Below are positions 1-13,275 of a stretch of 64,000 nt of DNA, in pieces. How positions within the stretch are numbered: the first letter of the stretch is position 1; every line of letters starts with the position of its first letter. The notes under the pieces were generated by a model. The model ran no database searches, was not told the DNA's origin, and saw nothing but the letters and a program-made list of their open reading frames with translations. The position numbers were made by a program, and so were the translations under genes. The stretch comes from Pseudomonas alcaligenes (GTDB lineage Bacteria; Pseudomonadota; Gammaproteobacteria; Pseudomonadales; Pseudomonadaceae): positions 3,933,501 through 3,997,500 of the forward strand of contig NZ_LZEU01000001.1 in NCBI RefSeq assembly GCF_014490745.1, in the 5' to 3' direction.

Positions 1-1244
1 TGATCGGCGAAATGCTGTCCCTGCGCACCGAATGCCTTGACGGCATGGGCCATCAGCGGGCCCACGGCATACAGCGCGCTGACCTTGCCGGCGGCATGTG
101 CGCCGACATCGCGATGGCCTTGCTCGGCCCACTCGCCCAACTCGCCCATATCTCCCAGCACCAGAACGGTGCGGCCGGAGAAGGCGGCGAGTATATCAAC
201 GGCGGCGCACATCGAAATCGGGTTGGCGTTGTAGGTGTCGTCTATCACTCGCGCACCATTCGTCGCCAGCTGAGCAACGGCGCGGCCTTTGACCGGCTGC
301 AGGCTTTCCAGCCCGGCCTTGATCCCGACCAGCGGCACGCCGAGGGCAAATGCAGCGGCGGCGGCGGCCAGGGCATTGGCCACGCTGTGCTCGCCCAGCA
401 GGTTGAGCTGGATGCGCGCCTCGCCAGCCTTGCCAGCCAGGGCGAAACCGGCGCAACCGCGGGCATCGCGCCACAGTTCGCTGGCGTACATATCGGCAGC
501 CTGGTCGCGCAGGGCGAAGCTCAGTACCTGGCGGCCCTTGGCACGCGCCTGCCAGGTGGCAAAGGCCTTGTCGTCACGGTTGAGCACGGCCACGCCCTGC
601 TCGCTCAGGCCTTCGAGAATCTCGCCCTTGGCCTCGACTATCTTCTCCGGCCCGCCGAACTCGCCGACATGGGCCAGCCCGGCATTGGTGATGATCGCCA
701 CCTGCGGCCGGGTCAGGCCGACGGTGTAAGCGATCTCGCCGATATGGTTGGCGCCCAGCTCGATCACCGCGCCAACATGCTCGGGCGCCAGCTCCAGTAG
801 GGTCAGCGGCGCACCGAGGTCGTTGTTGAGGTTGCCACGGGTGGCCAGCACCTCGCCGTGCAGGCCGGCGCGCAGGATGCTGGCGAGCATTTCCTTGACC
901 GTGGTCTTGCCGCTGGAACCGGTGACGGCAGCCAGCGGTTTGGCAAAGGCATTGCGGTTCAGCGCACCGAGCTGGCCGAGGGCGATGCGGGTGTCCTGCA
1001 CCAGCAGCTGCGGCAGCGACGCGCCCGGCACTTCGCGCTGCACCAGAGCAGCCACGGCGCCCTTGGCGGCGACTTCGGCCAGGTAGTCGTGGCCATCGAA
1101 ATTCGGCCCAACCAGGGCGATAAACAGCTGGCCGGCCGCGATCTTGCGGCTGTCGCTGGATACCGCGGCAAATGCCACATCGGTACCCAGCACACGCGCA
1201 TTCAGGGCTGCAGCCACTTCGCTGAGCAGCAACGGCTTAAGCAT
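1..1244 (-). CDS. murF: UDP-N-acetylmuramoyl-tripeptide--D-alanyl-D-alanine ligase, 3' end outside window
   Basis: Cytoplasmic Mur ligase that adds D-Ala-D-Ala to UDP-MurNAc-tripeptide, the last soluble step of peptidoglycan precursor synthesis. About 414 codons are visible, read leftward from the ATG at 1244; the C-terminus lies beyond base 1. The N-terminus reads MLKPLLLSEVAAALNA and the ATP-binding loop GSSGKTT is at residues 109-115, with the Mur-type VIDDTYNANP motif further on. The ATG lies inside the last codons of murE (8-base overlap), so translation is probably coupled. No damage is seen in the visible part. Confidence 0.95.
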   Translation of the reverse strand, partial: MLKPLLLSEVAAALNARVLGTDVAFAAVSSDSRKIAAGQLFIALVGPNFDGHDYLAEVAAKGAVAALVQREVPGASLPQLLVQDTRIALGQLGALNRNAFAKPLAAVTGSSGKTTVKEMLASILRAGLHGEVLATRGNLNNDLGAPLTLLELAPEHVGAVIELGANHIGEIAYTVGLTRPQVAIITNAGLAHVGEFGGPEKIVEAKGEILEGLSEQGVAVLNRDDKAFATWQARAKGRQVLSFALRDQAADMYASELWRDARGCAGFALAGKAGEARIQLNLLGEHSVANALAAAAAAFALGVPLVGIKAGLESLQPVKGRAVAQLATNGARVIDDTYNANPISMCAAVDILAAFSGRTVLVLGDMGELGEWAEQGHRDVGAHAAGKVSALYAVGPLMAHAVKAFGAQGQHFAD

Positions 1245-2699
1245 GGGCAACCTCCCAGGCCTGCAGAGCCTTGGCGGTTTCGACCAGGTCGGAGAAGGCA
1301 TGGCGCACGCCGTTGATCTCCTGATAGTCCTCGTGGCCCTTGCCGGCCAGCACTACCACGTCACCAACCTTGGCGCCGGCAATCAGCTGGGCAACGGCCT
1401 GGCCGCGACCGTGAACGAACTCGACCTGCTCCGGTTTGGCGAAGCCGGCACGGATATCGGCAACGATCTGCTGCGGGTCTTCCGTGCGCGGGTTGTCATC
1501 GGTGACCAGCACCACATCGGCCAGGCGCTCGGCCACCGCGGCCATCAGCGGGCGCTTGCCGCTGTCGCGATCGCCACCGCAGCCGAACAGGCACAGCAGG
1601 CGCCCGGTCACGTGCGGGCGCAGGGCCTCGAGTACTTTTTCCAGGGCATCCGGGGTGTGCGCGTAGTCCACCACCACCAGCGGCTGCTGGCCGCCGCCGA
1701 AGCGCTGCATGCGCCCGACCGGCCCCTGCAGCTGCGGCAGCACCCGCAGGATTTCGTCCAGGCCGTAGTTCAGACCGAGCAACGCGCCGACCACGGCCAG
1801 CAGGTTGCTCAGGTTGAAACGCCCGAGCAGCGGGCTGTGCAGATGACCCTCGCCTTGCGGGGTGACCAGTTGGGCACGTATGCCGTGGTCGTCGAAACTG
1901 GCCTGACGGCAGTACAGGTAGGCAGCGCTGTCGTTCAGGCTGTAGCTGATCAGGCGCGAGTCATGCTGCTCGGCAGCCAGCTGGCGACCGAAGTCGTCGT
2001 CCAGGTTGAGCACCCGGCATTTGAGCTCGGGCCAGGCAAACAGCTTGGCCTTGGCGGCGCCGTAGGCCTCCATAGTGCCGTGGTAATCGAGGTGGTCGCG
2101 CGACAGGTTGGTGAACACCGCCACGTCGAAGTCCAGGGCGGCCACCCGGCCCTGTTCCAGGCCATGGGACGACACTTCCATGGCCAGCGCACGGGCACCG
2201 GCCTGCTTCAGATCGGCCAGGGTGGCCTGCAGGGCAATCGGATCCGGGGTGGTGTGGCGGCCGCTCTCCAGGGCCTCGTAGAAGCCGCAACCGAGGGTGC
2301 CGACGATGCCGCAGCGCTCGCCCAGCTTGTCCAGAGCCTGGGCCAGTAACTGGCTGACGCTGGTCTTGCCGTTGGTGCCGGTGACGCCGACCAGGCGCAG
2401 GGCACGGCTCGGCTCGCCATAGAAGCGTCCGGCGATGGCCGACAGCTGGTTGGCCAGCCCCTTGATCGCCACCAGCTCGGCGCCCTTGGCGCTGACCACG
2501 GAGGAACCTTCGGCTTCATAGGCCACCGCGGCAGCGCCACGGGCGATGGCATCGACGATATGCGCGCGGCCATCCTGAGCAATGCCGGGTACGGCAAGGA
2601 ACAGGTCGCCCGGGCGTACCTTGCGGCTGTCCAGGGTCAGTTCGCGGATCAGTACCGCCGACTGAGCCTGGGGCAACAATTGGTTGAGTGGCATGGGCA

Positions 2700-2700
<1 letters not shown>
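1237..2700 (-). CDS. murE: UDP-N-acetylmuramoyl-L-alanyl-D-glutamate--2,6-diaminopimelate ligase
   Basis: Adds meso-diaminopimelate to UDP-MurNAc-L-Ala-D-Glu in the cytoplasm. 487 aa, normal for the family. The P-loop GTNGKTS is at residues 108-114 and the DNPR motif that selects diaminopimelate over lysine at 402-405, as expected for a Gram-negative wall. The ATG at 2700 shares one base with the ftsI stop (TGATG); a second in-frame ATG lies two codons downstream, but the MPM start resembles other Pseudomonas MurE proteins. It lies between ftsI and murF in the division/cell-wall cluster. Confidence 0.96.
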
Positions 2701-5681
<2,981 letters not shown>

Positions 5682-5685
<4 letters not shown>

Positions 5686-6137
5686 AGGATCAGATCACGC
5701 AGGTCGTCCGGCAGAGCACCGGGTTGTTTGATGGCGGCCAGGTCGGCATCGGCAAGCGCGTTCCAGGCATCCTCGTTCCACAGTTGGAATTTGTTCAGCT
5801 GGCCGACCAGCATCGCGTGCTTGTCCAGGCCAGCATGCCCGCGCAGGCGCGGCGGCACCAGGAAGCGGCCGCTGCCGTCCAGCTCGATATCCACGGCATT
5901 GCCGATCAGCAGGCGTTGCAGGCGACGGGTTTCTTCACGCAGGGACGGCAGATCGCGCAGCTTGGCTTCGATCAGCTCCCATTCGGGCAGGGGGTATACG
6001 CACAGGCAGGGGTCGACGGCATCAATGGTGACGATGAGCTGGCCAGCACAACGCGAAACCAGCTCGTCGCGATACCGGCTCGGCATCGCGAGTCGCCCTT
6101 TGGCGTCGAGACTGATGGCGTTAGCTCCGCGAAACAA
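5682..6137 (-). CDS. mraZ: Transcriptional regulator MraZ
   Basis: AbrB-like DNA-binding protein that forms rings and represses its own division/cell-wall operon by binding TGGG-type repeats. 151 aa with the two tandem SpoVT/AbrB-like units; the first carries [13 protein letters not shown] and the second [13 protein letters not shown]. The start is a TTG at 6137, matching the conserved MFRGANA N-terminus. The only Shine-Dalgarno-like run is a modest GGGGAAG. The operator array and promoter lie directly upstream. Confidence 0.94.
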
Positions 6138-6170
6138 GGCTGCGCTTCCCCACTGTAATTAGCTTTCCGT

Positions 6171-6210
6171 GCCCATTTAACCCACTTCATGCCACTTTGT
6201 GCCACTTCGG
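6171..6210 (-). promoter_or_regulatory. MraZ operator: four tandem 10-bp repeats
   Basis: On the minus strand four consecutive 10-mers read AAGTGGCACA (from 6209), AAGTGGCATG, AAGTGGGTTA and AATGGGCACG, each in exact 10-base phase. Two carry TGGG and two carry TGGC. MraZ is known to bind TGGG direct repeats in front of its own gene. The array starts at about the expected transcription start, downstream of the -10 box, so binding would block initiation or early elongation. Confidence 0.85.
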
Positions 6211-6213
6211 CAC

Positions 6214-6243
6214 ACTATAGGAATGCGGACACCCCAGCGTCAA
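6214..6243 (-). promoter_or_regulatory. Promoter of the division/cell-wall cluster (Pmra)
   Basis: On the minus strand TTGACG (6243-6238), an 18-base spacer and TATAGT (6219-6214) form a strong sigma-70 type promoter in front of mraZ. The MraZ repeats begin a few bases downstream. No start-site data are available. Confidence 0.75.
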
Positions 6244-6451
6244 GGCACGCCAAGTGGGAAAAATCCTTACAGGACCGCGATTTAGCGAACTAAGAGAGGG
6301 ATTTTCGGGGGTAAAACGAGGGTGTTTTTGAGGCCTTTTCTTGCAGGCACGCGAAGATGAACTTCGAACTTAAAGTAATTTCTCAAGAGTAAGATTTTTT
6401 CGGTATTACAGAGGAGGGAGAACGCAACGAAGCGGAGGGAGAAGAAGCAGG
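6244..6451. other. Intergenic region between the mra promoter and rnpB; no gene seen
   Basis: About 200 bases that look AT-richer than the flanks. I see no credible coding frame, and no clear T-tract terminator after the rnpB 3' end. Two copies of GGAGGGAGAA lie at 6413-6422 and 6434-6443 on the plus strand. An open frame at 6282-6557 on the minus strand overlaps the RNase P RNA and is rejected. Confidence 0.5.
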
Positions 6452-6795
6452 AGAGTCGATCTGTAAGCCGGGTTCTGTCGAGGACAGTCATTCCTCTACG
6501 ACGTACATCACTGCACGCCTCTAGCAACCTACCCGGTTCCAGCGCGGGCCACGCCAATGGAACCCTATTTGGTCTTGCTCCGAGTGGGGTTTACCTAGCC
6601 ACGGACTGTTGCCAGCCGTGCGGTGCGCTCTTACCGCACCTTTTCACCCTTACCGGCGCTTGCGCGCTTAGGCGGTTATTTTCTGTGGCACTTTCCGTAG
6701 GCTCACGCCTCCCAGGCGTTACCTGGCACTCCGCCCTTTGGAGCCCGGACTTTCCTCCCCCTTCTTGCGAAGGCGGCGACTGCCCGATCGACTCT
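6452..6795 (-). ncRNA. rnpB: RNase P RNA component, bacterial type A
   Basis: Catalytic RNA that removes 5' leaders from tRNA precursors. On the minus strand it starts near AGAGTCGATC at 6795 and carries the hallmark GGAGGAAAGTCCGGGCTCC block close to the 5' end. Near the 3' end is the conserved ACAGAACCCGGCTTACAG, and the first and last ten bases pair to form the terminal helix (AGAGTCGATC with GATCGACTCT). Length is about 344 nt. It lies about 40 bases downstream of rsmI on the same strand; TTGTTC-N16-TTACCC in that gap is a weak promoter candidate. Ends are accurate to a few bases. Confidence 0.95.
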
Positions 6796-6835
6796 CCAGC
6801 GCCAAGGGTAACGACCCCGGCGCCGCAGAACAAGC

Positions 6836-7708
6836 TCAAGCGTCCTTTTGCCGCTCAAGGGCAACCTGATACAGCAGGTTCTTGCGCACGCTGGTGATCT
6901 CCGCCGCCAGCGCCGCCGCGCGCTTGAGCGGCAATTCGGCGAGCAGCAGATCGAGCACACGCAGCGCCTCGCCACTGATCGCCTCGTCGCCTTCCGGCGC
7001 CTGCCAGCCAGCCACCAGCACCACGCACTCACCACGCTGCTGGTTGCTGTCGGCCGCCACCCAGTCATGCAGCTCGCCCAGCGGCAGGCCCTTGAGGGTC
7101 TCGAAGGTCTTGGTCAGCTCACGCCCGAGCACAGCCTCGCGCTCGGCGCCAAACACCTCGCGCATGTCGGCCAGGCACTCCAGGATGCGATGCGGCGCCT
7201 CATAGAAGATCAAAGTGCGCGAATCCTCCGCCACCTGCTGCAGGCGCGCCTGGCGCCCGGCCGTCTTGGCTGGCAGAAACCCCTCGAAGCTGAAGCGATC
7301 GGACGGCAGCCCGGCAGCCGACAGGGCGGCGATCAGCGCACAGGCCCCCGGCACCGGCACCACCCGCACTCCGGCAGCACGCGCCGCACGCACCAGGTGA
7401 AAACCCGGATCGGAAATCAGCGGGGTGCCGGCATCGGAAATCAACGCCACATCCTCGCCGGCCTGCAGCTTGGCGAGAAAACGCCCACCCTGTTCGCGCT
7501 CGTTGTGCTCGTGACAGGCTGCCAGCGGCGTGGCGATGCCGAAATGCTGCAGCAGACGCACCGAATGCCGGGTGTCCTCGGCGGCGATCAGCGCCACCTC
7601 GCGCAGGATGCGCAGGGCCCGGGCGCTGATGTCGTCCAGATTGCCGATCGGCGTGGCAACTACATAGAGAGTGCCGCTGGCGACATCGGGAACGGCGGAA
7701 AAGCTCAC
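6836..7708 (-). CDS. rsmI: 16S rRNA (cytidine(1402)-2'-O)-methyltransferase
   Basis: Methylates the 2'-OH of C1402 in 16S rRNA, the same nucleotide modified by RsmH encoded about 1 kb away. The tetrapyrrole-methylase fold is shown by [16 protein letters not shown] near the N-terminus and [12 protein letters not shown] at about residues 91-102. The frame is open to 7771, but the GTG at 7708 has a strong Shine-Dalgarno GAGGTG four bases upstream and gives 290 aa, the usual size. It is divergent from lpoA, an arrangement conserved in gamma-proteobacteria. Confidence 0.93.
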   Translation of the reverse strand: MSFSAVPDVASGTLYVVATPIGNLDDISARALRILREVALIAAEDTRHSVRLLQHFGIATPLAACHEHNEREQGGRFLAKLQAGEDVALISDAGTPLISDPGFHLVRAARAAGVRVVPVPGACALIAALSAAGLPSDRFSFEGFLPAKTAGRQARLQQVAEDSRTLIFYEAPHRILECLADMREVFGAEREAVLGRELTKTFETLKGLPLGELHDWVAADSNQQRGECVVLVAGWQAPEGDEAISGEALRVLDLLLAELPLKRAAALAAEITSVRKNLLYQVALERQKDA

Positions 7709-7738
7709 AGCACACCTCGGCAAAAGCACAAAGCGCGC

Positions 7739-7794
7739 ATTGTAGCCCGTTTCACCGCAGCGAGATCGCACGAGCGGCGGGCCTTGGGTACAAT
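7739..7794. promoter_or_regulatory. Candidate divergent -10 boxes for rsmI and lpoA
   Basis: The 124-base gap between the two divergent genes holds TACAAT on the minus strand (7744-7739), facing rsmI, and TACAAT on the plus strand (7789-7794), facing lpoA. Neither has a convincing -35 hexamer at 16-18 bases, so these calls rest on the -10 boxes alone. Confidence 0.35.
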
Positions 7795-7832
7795 CCCGGC
7801 TTCTTTTTTGATCAGTACCAGGAACGTATTAG

Positions 7833-9644
7833 ATGATCGCCTGCCTGCGTCCGCTTTCCGCCCTCTGCCTCGCCGGCCTGCTGGTTGCCTGCGCCAGCTC
7901 GCCCTCGTCCACCCTGGGGGAACTGCCGCGCACACCGCAAGCCAGCATCGAGCAGCTGCTTGAACAAGCCAGCAGCAGCCCCGCCGAGCAAGCCGCCCTG
8001 CTGCGCCTGTCCGCCGCCGACCTGGCCTACCAGCAACAGGATCTCGGCCGCGCCGCACGCATCCTCGAGGAAGTCCCACTGGAAGGCCTGAAACCGGCCC
8101 AGCAGGTCTTCGCCAGCACCCTCGCCGCCGAAATCGCCATGGCCCGCAACAAGCCGAAGAGCGCCCTGCAGGCCCTGCAGCACCCCAGCCTGGAGCGTCT
8201 GGGCGAGCTGCCGGTGGAGCTGCAGGTGCGCACCCAGCTGGTACGCGCCCGCGCCCTGGCTGCAGACGGCCAGACCCTGGCCGCCGCCCGCGAGCGCGTG
8301 TACATCGCCCCGCTGCTGTCCGGCGCCGCCGCCAGCAGCAACCACGAGGAGATCTGGACATTGGTCGCCAGCCTGCCGCAGAGCCAGCTGCAGAGCTCCG
8401 GCGACAGCGACCTGGACGGCTGGCTGAGCCTGGCCCTGGCGACCAAGAATGCCGGCACCCCGGATCAGCAACTGGCCGCCATCGACACCTGGAAAGCCCA
8501 GCATGCGCAACACCCGGCCGCCGAGCAACTGCCGCAGGCCCTAAGCAAGCTCAAGGAGCTGGTCGGCCAGCCGCTGCAGAAGATCGCCCTGCTGCTGCCG
8601 GAATCCGGCCAGCTGGCCGCAGTGGCCCGCGCCCTGCGCGACGGCTTCATGGCCGCCCACTACCAGGCCCAGCAGGCCGGGCAGAATCCGCCGCAGGTAC
8701 AGCTCTATGACAGCTCGCGCCTGACCTCGCTGGATGACTTCTACCGCCAGGCCCAGGCCGACGGCGTGCAACTGGTGATCGGCCCGCTGGAGAAACCGCT
8801 GGTCAAGCAGCTCAGCGAACGCCCGCAGCTGCCGCTGACCACCCTGGCCCTGAACTACAGCGAAGCCGGCCGCGAAGCCCCGGCGCAACTGTTCCAGTTC
8901 GGCCTGGCCGCCGAAGACGAAGCCCGCGAGGTCGCGCGCCGCGCCTGGGCCGATGGCATGCGCCGCGCCGTAGCCCTGGTGCCGCGCGGCGAATGGGGTG
9001 ACCGCGTGCTGGCTGCCTTCCAGCAGAGCTGGCAGGGCGCCGGCGGCAGCCTGATTGCCGCCGAGCACGTCGACCAGCCGGTGGAACTGGCCCAGCAGAT
9101 CGCCGACCTGTTCCAGCTGCGCGAGAGCGAAGCCCGCGCCAAGCGCCTGCAGAACACCCTCGGCACCGCCGTGGCCGGCCAGCCGGCACGCCGCCAGGAC
9201 ATCGACTTCATCTTCCTCGCTGCCACCCCGCAGCAGGCCCAGCAGATCAAGCCGACCCTGGCCTTCCAGTACGCCGGAGACGTACCGGTCTATGCCACCT
9301 CGCACCTCTACACCGGCGGCGCCAACCCGGCGCAGTACATGGATCTGGAAGGCATCCGTTTCTGCGAGACGCCCTGGCTGCTGGACGCCAACGACCCGCT
9401 GCGCCAGCAGGTCGACAGCCAGTGGCCGCAAGCCGCCGGCAGTCTAGGCCGCCTGTACGCCATGGGCGTCGACGCCTACCGCCTGGCGCCGCGCCTGAGC
9501 CAGCTCAAAGCCCTGCCGGACAGCCGCGTCGAGGGCCTTTCCGGCAGCCTCAGCCTGAACGCCAGCCAGCGCGTCGAGCGTCAGCTGCCCTGGGCCGAGT
9601 TCCACAACGGCCAGGTACAGCGCCTGCCGGATGCCACCTATTAA
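7833..9644 (+). CDS. lpoA: LppC/LpoA-family outer-membrane lipoprotein
   Basis: Homolog of E. coli LpoA (YraM), an outer-membrane lipoprotein that activates the class A penicillin-binding protein PBP1A. 603 aa. The signal peptide ends in lipobox LLVAC, so Cys20 would be acylated. An N-terminal helical, TPR-like part (about residues 35-250) is followed by a periplasmic-binding-protein-like domain (about 250-600) beginning with IALLLPESGQLA. It heads a cluster lpoA-yraN-gmhA-dolP opposite rsmI, the same order as in E. coli. Whether it activates PBP1A in Pseudomonas is inferred. Confidence 0.9.
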   Translation: MIACLRPLSALCLAGLLVACASSPSSTLGELPRTPQASIEQLLEQASSSPAEQAALLRLSAADLAYQQQDLGRAARILEEVPLEGLKPAQQVFASTLAAEIAMARNKPKSALQALQHPSLERLGELPVELQVRTQLVRARALAADGQTLAAARERVYIAPLLSGAAASSNHEEIWTLVASLPQSQLQSSGDSDLDGWLSLALATKNAGTPDQQLAAIDTWKAQHAQHPAAEQLPQALSKLKELVGQPLQKIALLLPESGQLAAVARALRDGFMAAHYQAQQAGQNPPQVQLYDSSRLTSLDDFYRQAQADGVQLVIGPLEKPLVKQLSERPQLPLTTLALNYSEAGREAPAQLFQFGLAAEDEAREVARRAWADGMRRAVALVPRGEWGDRVLAAFQQSWQGAGGSLIAAEHVDQPVELAQQIADLFQLRESEARAKRLQNTLGTAVAGQPARRQDIDFIFLAATPQQAQQIKPTLAFQYAGDVPVYATSHLYTGGANPAQYMDLEGIRFCETPWLLDANDPLRQQVDSQWPQAAGSLGRLYAMGVDAYRLAPRLSQLKALPDSRVEGLSGSLSLNASQRVERQLPWAEFHNGQVQRLPDATY

Positions 9645-9999
9645 CAGCCGCCAGGACAGCGGGCGCGCCGCCGAACAGCAGGCGCGCCGGCATCTGGAAC
9701 AACAGGGCCTGCGCCTGCTGGCGCAGAACTGGCTGTGCCGCCGCGGCGAGCTCGATCTGGTCATGCTCGACGGCGATACAGTAGTATTCGTCGAGGTTCG
9801 CTACCGCCGCCACAGCGGCTGGGGCGGCGCCCTGGAGAGCATCGATGCGCGCAAGCGCGAACGCCTGATCCAGGCCGCTCAGCACTTCCTGCAGCAGGAA
9901 AGCCGCTGGGCCCGCTCACCCTGTCGCTTCGACGTGGTGGCGATCGACGCCACCCCGAACGGCAAACCGAACTGGCTGCAGAATGCCTTTGAGACGTGA
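9631..9999 (+). CDS. UPF0102 (YraN) family protein
   Basis: 122 aa. YraN proteins have a restriction-endonuclease-like fold but no settled function. The nuclease-like core is visible as RRGELDLVMLDGDTVVFVEVRYRR (positions 38-61), with Glu and Asp in GELDLV and the ExK-type signature partly altered to EVR. The ATG lies inside the end of lpoA (14-base overlap), so it is probably translationally coupled. A gap of about 145 bases follows before gmhA, in which I see no gene. Confidence 0.85.
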   Translation: MPPINSRQDSGRAAEQQARRHLEQQGLRLLAQNWLCRRGELDLVMLDGDTVVFVEVRYRRHSGWGGALESIDARKRERLIQAAQHFLQQESRWARSPCRFDVVAIDATPNGKPNWLQNAFET

Positions 10000-10003
10000 A
10001 TAA

Positions 10004-11268
<1,265 letters not shown>

Positions 11269-11285
11269 ACCCTGCAGCAGAAAGC

Positions 11286-11316
11286 AAAAAGGCGATCCAG
11301 ATGGATCGCCTTTTTT
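11286..11316. terminator. Bidirectional terminator between dolP and sspB
   Basis: Perfect 8-bp stem GGCGATCC / GGATCGCC (11291-11298 with 11303-11310), loop AGAT, preceded by five A and followed by six T. It can end the lpoA cluster on the plus strand and sspB on the minus strand. Confidence 0.92.
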
Positions 11317-11347
11317 GTGGGCGGTCGCCAGGCGACCAGCCCGCCTC

Positions 11348-11767
11348 CTACTTGACCACTTTCAGGCTGGGGCGCCCACTGGGCCGTGGCGGCTCGCCGC
11401 CGGACGGGCCGTCGTCGTCCGGGCCATCTTCATCCTCGACTTCCTCGTCGTCGACCGGCGGCTCCAGTTCGAAGACCATGCCCTGGCCATTCTCCCGGGC
11501 GTAGATGGCCAGCATGGCCCCCGCCGGAATGAACAGCGAATGGGCCACGCCACCGAAACGCCCCTCGAAGCTGACCGCCTCGTTATCCATGTGCAGGCTG
11601 CGCACGGCACTGGGCGAGACATTGAGGACGATCTGCCCGTCATTGGCGAAGCCGGCCGGCACGCGCACCCCCGGAAACTCGGCATTGACCAGCAGATGCG
11701 GCGTGCAGTCGTTGTCGACTATCCACTCGTAGAGAGCCCGTACCAGGTAAGGACGACTGGAGTTCAT
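11348..11767 (-). CDS. sspB: ClpXP adaptor protein SspB
   Basis: Adaptor that binds ssrA-tagged peptides and hands them to ClpXP. 139 aa from the ATG at 11767, which has a strong AGGAGGTC Shine-Dalgarno; the upstream part of the frame is not used. The N-terminal globular domain (MNSSRPYLVRALYEWI onward, to about residue 105) is followed by a very acidic linker and the C-terminal ClpX-binding tail SLKVVK. It lies 19 bases after sspA, as in most gamma- and beta-proteobacteria. Confidence 0.94.
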   Translation of the reverse strand: MNSSRPYLVRALYEWIVDNDCTPHLLVNAEFPGVRVPAGFANDGQIVLNVSPSAVRSLHMDNEAVSFEGRFGGVAHSLFIPAGAMLAIYARENGQGMVFELEPPVDDEEVEDEDGPDDDGPSGGEPPRPSGRPSLKVVK

Positions 11768-11786
11768 CTGGATTGACCTCCTGCGC

Positions 11787-12404
11787 TCAGCGCATGTTGC
11801 GTTCAACGGCGGACAGACTGGCCTGGAAGGCCTCACGGGCGAACTGGCGCTCCATGTAGTCCAGCAATGGCTTGGCCGGGCGCGGCAGCTCGATACCCAG
11901 CAGCGGCAGGCGCCAGAGGATCGGCAGCAGGCAGCAATCGACCAGGCTCAGTTCTTCACTGAGGAAGAACGGCTTGTCGGCGAACAGTGGCGATACCCCG
12001 GTCAGGCTCTCACGCAGCTCCTTGCGCGCCAAGACCTTCTGCGCCTCCTTGATACGCGGATCGAGAATCTGGTCGACCAGCTTGCACCAGTCGCGCTGGA
12101 TGCGATGGATCAGCAGACGACTGTTGGCCCGCGCCACCGGATACACCGGCAACAGCGGCGGATGCGGGTAGCGCTCGTCGAGATACTCCATCACCACGGT
12201 CGACTCGTACAGCGCCAGATCGCGATCCACCAGGGTCGGCAGGCTGCCGTAGGGGTTGACCTCGGCCAGCCGCGGCGGGCAACGGCCACCCTCGACGTCG
12301 ATGATCTCGGCGCTGACGCCCTTCTCGGCCAGCACCAGGCGCACGCGATGGGAATAATGGTCGGCAGGGTCGGAATAGCAGGCCAGCTTATTGGGCGCGG
12401 CCAT
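11787..12404 (-). CDS. sspA: Stringent starvation protein A, RNA-polymerase-associated
   Basis: Glutathione-S-transferase-fold protein that binds RNA polymerase and changes transcription in starvation and virulence; it lacks GST activity. 205 aa from the ATG at 12404, which has an AGGAGGG Shine-Dalgarno nine bases upstream. The frame opens earlier, at 12449, without a ribosome site. The thioredoxin-like N-terminal part contains the [20 protein letters not shown] signature and is followed by a helical C-terminal domain. It is downstream of petC across a terminator hairpin. Confidence 0.94.
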   Translation of the reverse strand: MAAPNKLACYSDPADHYSHRVRLVLAEKGVSAEIIDVEGGRCPPRLAEVNPYGSLPTLVDRDLALYESTVVMEYLDERYPHPPLLPVYPVARANSRLLIHRIQRDWCKLVDQILDPRIKEAQKVLARKELRESLTGVSPLFADKPFFLSEELSLVDCCLLPILWRLPLLGIELPRPAKPLLDYMERQFAREAFQASLSAVERNMR

Positions 12405-12440
12405 GGCGTCCCTCCTTTTTATCGAAATACCAGAAACAGA

Positions 12441-12471
12441 AAAACGCACGCGCCCATAGGGGCGCGTGCGT
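12441..12471 (-). terminator. Terminator of the petABC operon
   Basis: Stem ACGCACGCGCCC / GGGCGCGTGCGT (12444-12455 with 12460-12471) and a loop of about four bases. On the minus strand it is followed by GTTTTTCTG. It lies between petC and sspA, so sspA needs either readthrough or its own promoter. Confidence 0.8.
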
Positions 12472-12492
12472 CGACAGCGTTACCGCGATGGA

Positions 12493-13275
12493 TCAGTGCA
12501 CGTCCTTCCAGTATTCGCGCTTGAGCAGGTAGGCGAACACGAAGAAGAAGGCCAGGTACAGCAGTACGTAGGTACCGATGCGCTGGCTCTCCAGCTTGAC
12601 CGGGTTGGCCGAGTACGCGAGGAAGGTCACCAGGTTGTGCACCGTCTCGTCGAACTCCGCTTCGGTCTGAGTACCGCTCTTCGGCACGATGGTCAGCTGG
12701 TCGCAGGCTTCGTGAGTGATCGGCGCGCCGGTCAGCGGGTCGAACTGCTTCTTGCCCTCTTCAACCACCTGAACCTGCTTGCAACCTACGACCTGGCGAC
12801 CCTGCAGGCCAACCAGCACGTTGGGCATGCCGACGTTCGGGAACACCTTGTTGTTCACACCCCACGGACGGGTGGAGTCTTCATAGAAGGAACGCAGGTA
12901 GGTGTACAGCCAGTCGGTACCACGCACACGAGCCACCAGGGTCAGGTCGGGCGGCGCCGCACCGAACCAGACCTTGGCATCCTGCGGACGCATGCCGTTC
13001 TGCATGTGGTCACCGATCTTGGCACCGGTGAACACCAGGTTTTCCATCATCAGCGCTTCCGGAATGCCCAGGTCGGTGGCTACACGCTCGTAGCGCTGGA
13101 ACTTGGCACTGTGGCAGCCCATGCAATAGTTGGCGAAGGTACGCGCACCATCCTGCAGGGCAGCCTTGTCGGTCAGGTCGATATCGACCTGATCGAGATG
13201 GACTTCATGGCCGGAGGACGCCAGAGCCAGAGCCGGCAGAGCGGCGAATACAAATGCAGCAAATAGCTTCTTCAT
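12493..13275 (-). CDS. petC: Ubiquinol-cytochrome c reductase, cytochrome c1 subunit
   Basis: Membrane-anchored periplasmic c-type cytochrome that passes electrons from the Rieske protein to soluble cytochrome c. 260 aa. A signal peptide is cleaved after about residue 19 (LALAS), heme c attaches at C51-M-G-C54-H55, and a C-terminal membrane anchor (YVLLYLAFFFVFAYLLK) lies near residues 233-249. The ATG shares one base with the petB stop. Last gene of petABC. Confidence 0.96.
   Translation of the reverse strand: MKKLFAAFVFAALPALALASSGHEVHLDQVDIDLTDKAALQDGARTFANYCMGCHSAKFQRYERVATDLGIPEALMMENLVFTGAKIGDHMQNGMRPQDAKVWFGAAPPDLTLVARVRGTDWLYTYLRSFYEDSTRPWGVNNKVFPNVGMPNVLVGLQGRQVVGCKQVQVVEEGKKQFDPLTGAPITHEACDQLTIVPKSGTQTEAEFDETVHNLVTFLAYSANPVKLESQRIGTYVLLYLAFFFVFAYLLKREYWKDVH

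Noticed and set aside
6282..6557. Small minus-strand open frame at the 3' end of rnpB
   Set aside because: Overlaps the conserved RNase P RNA and has no ribosome site.
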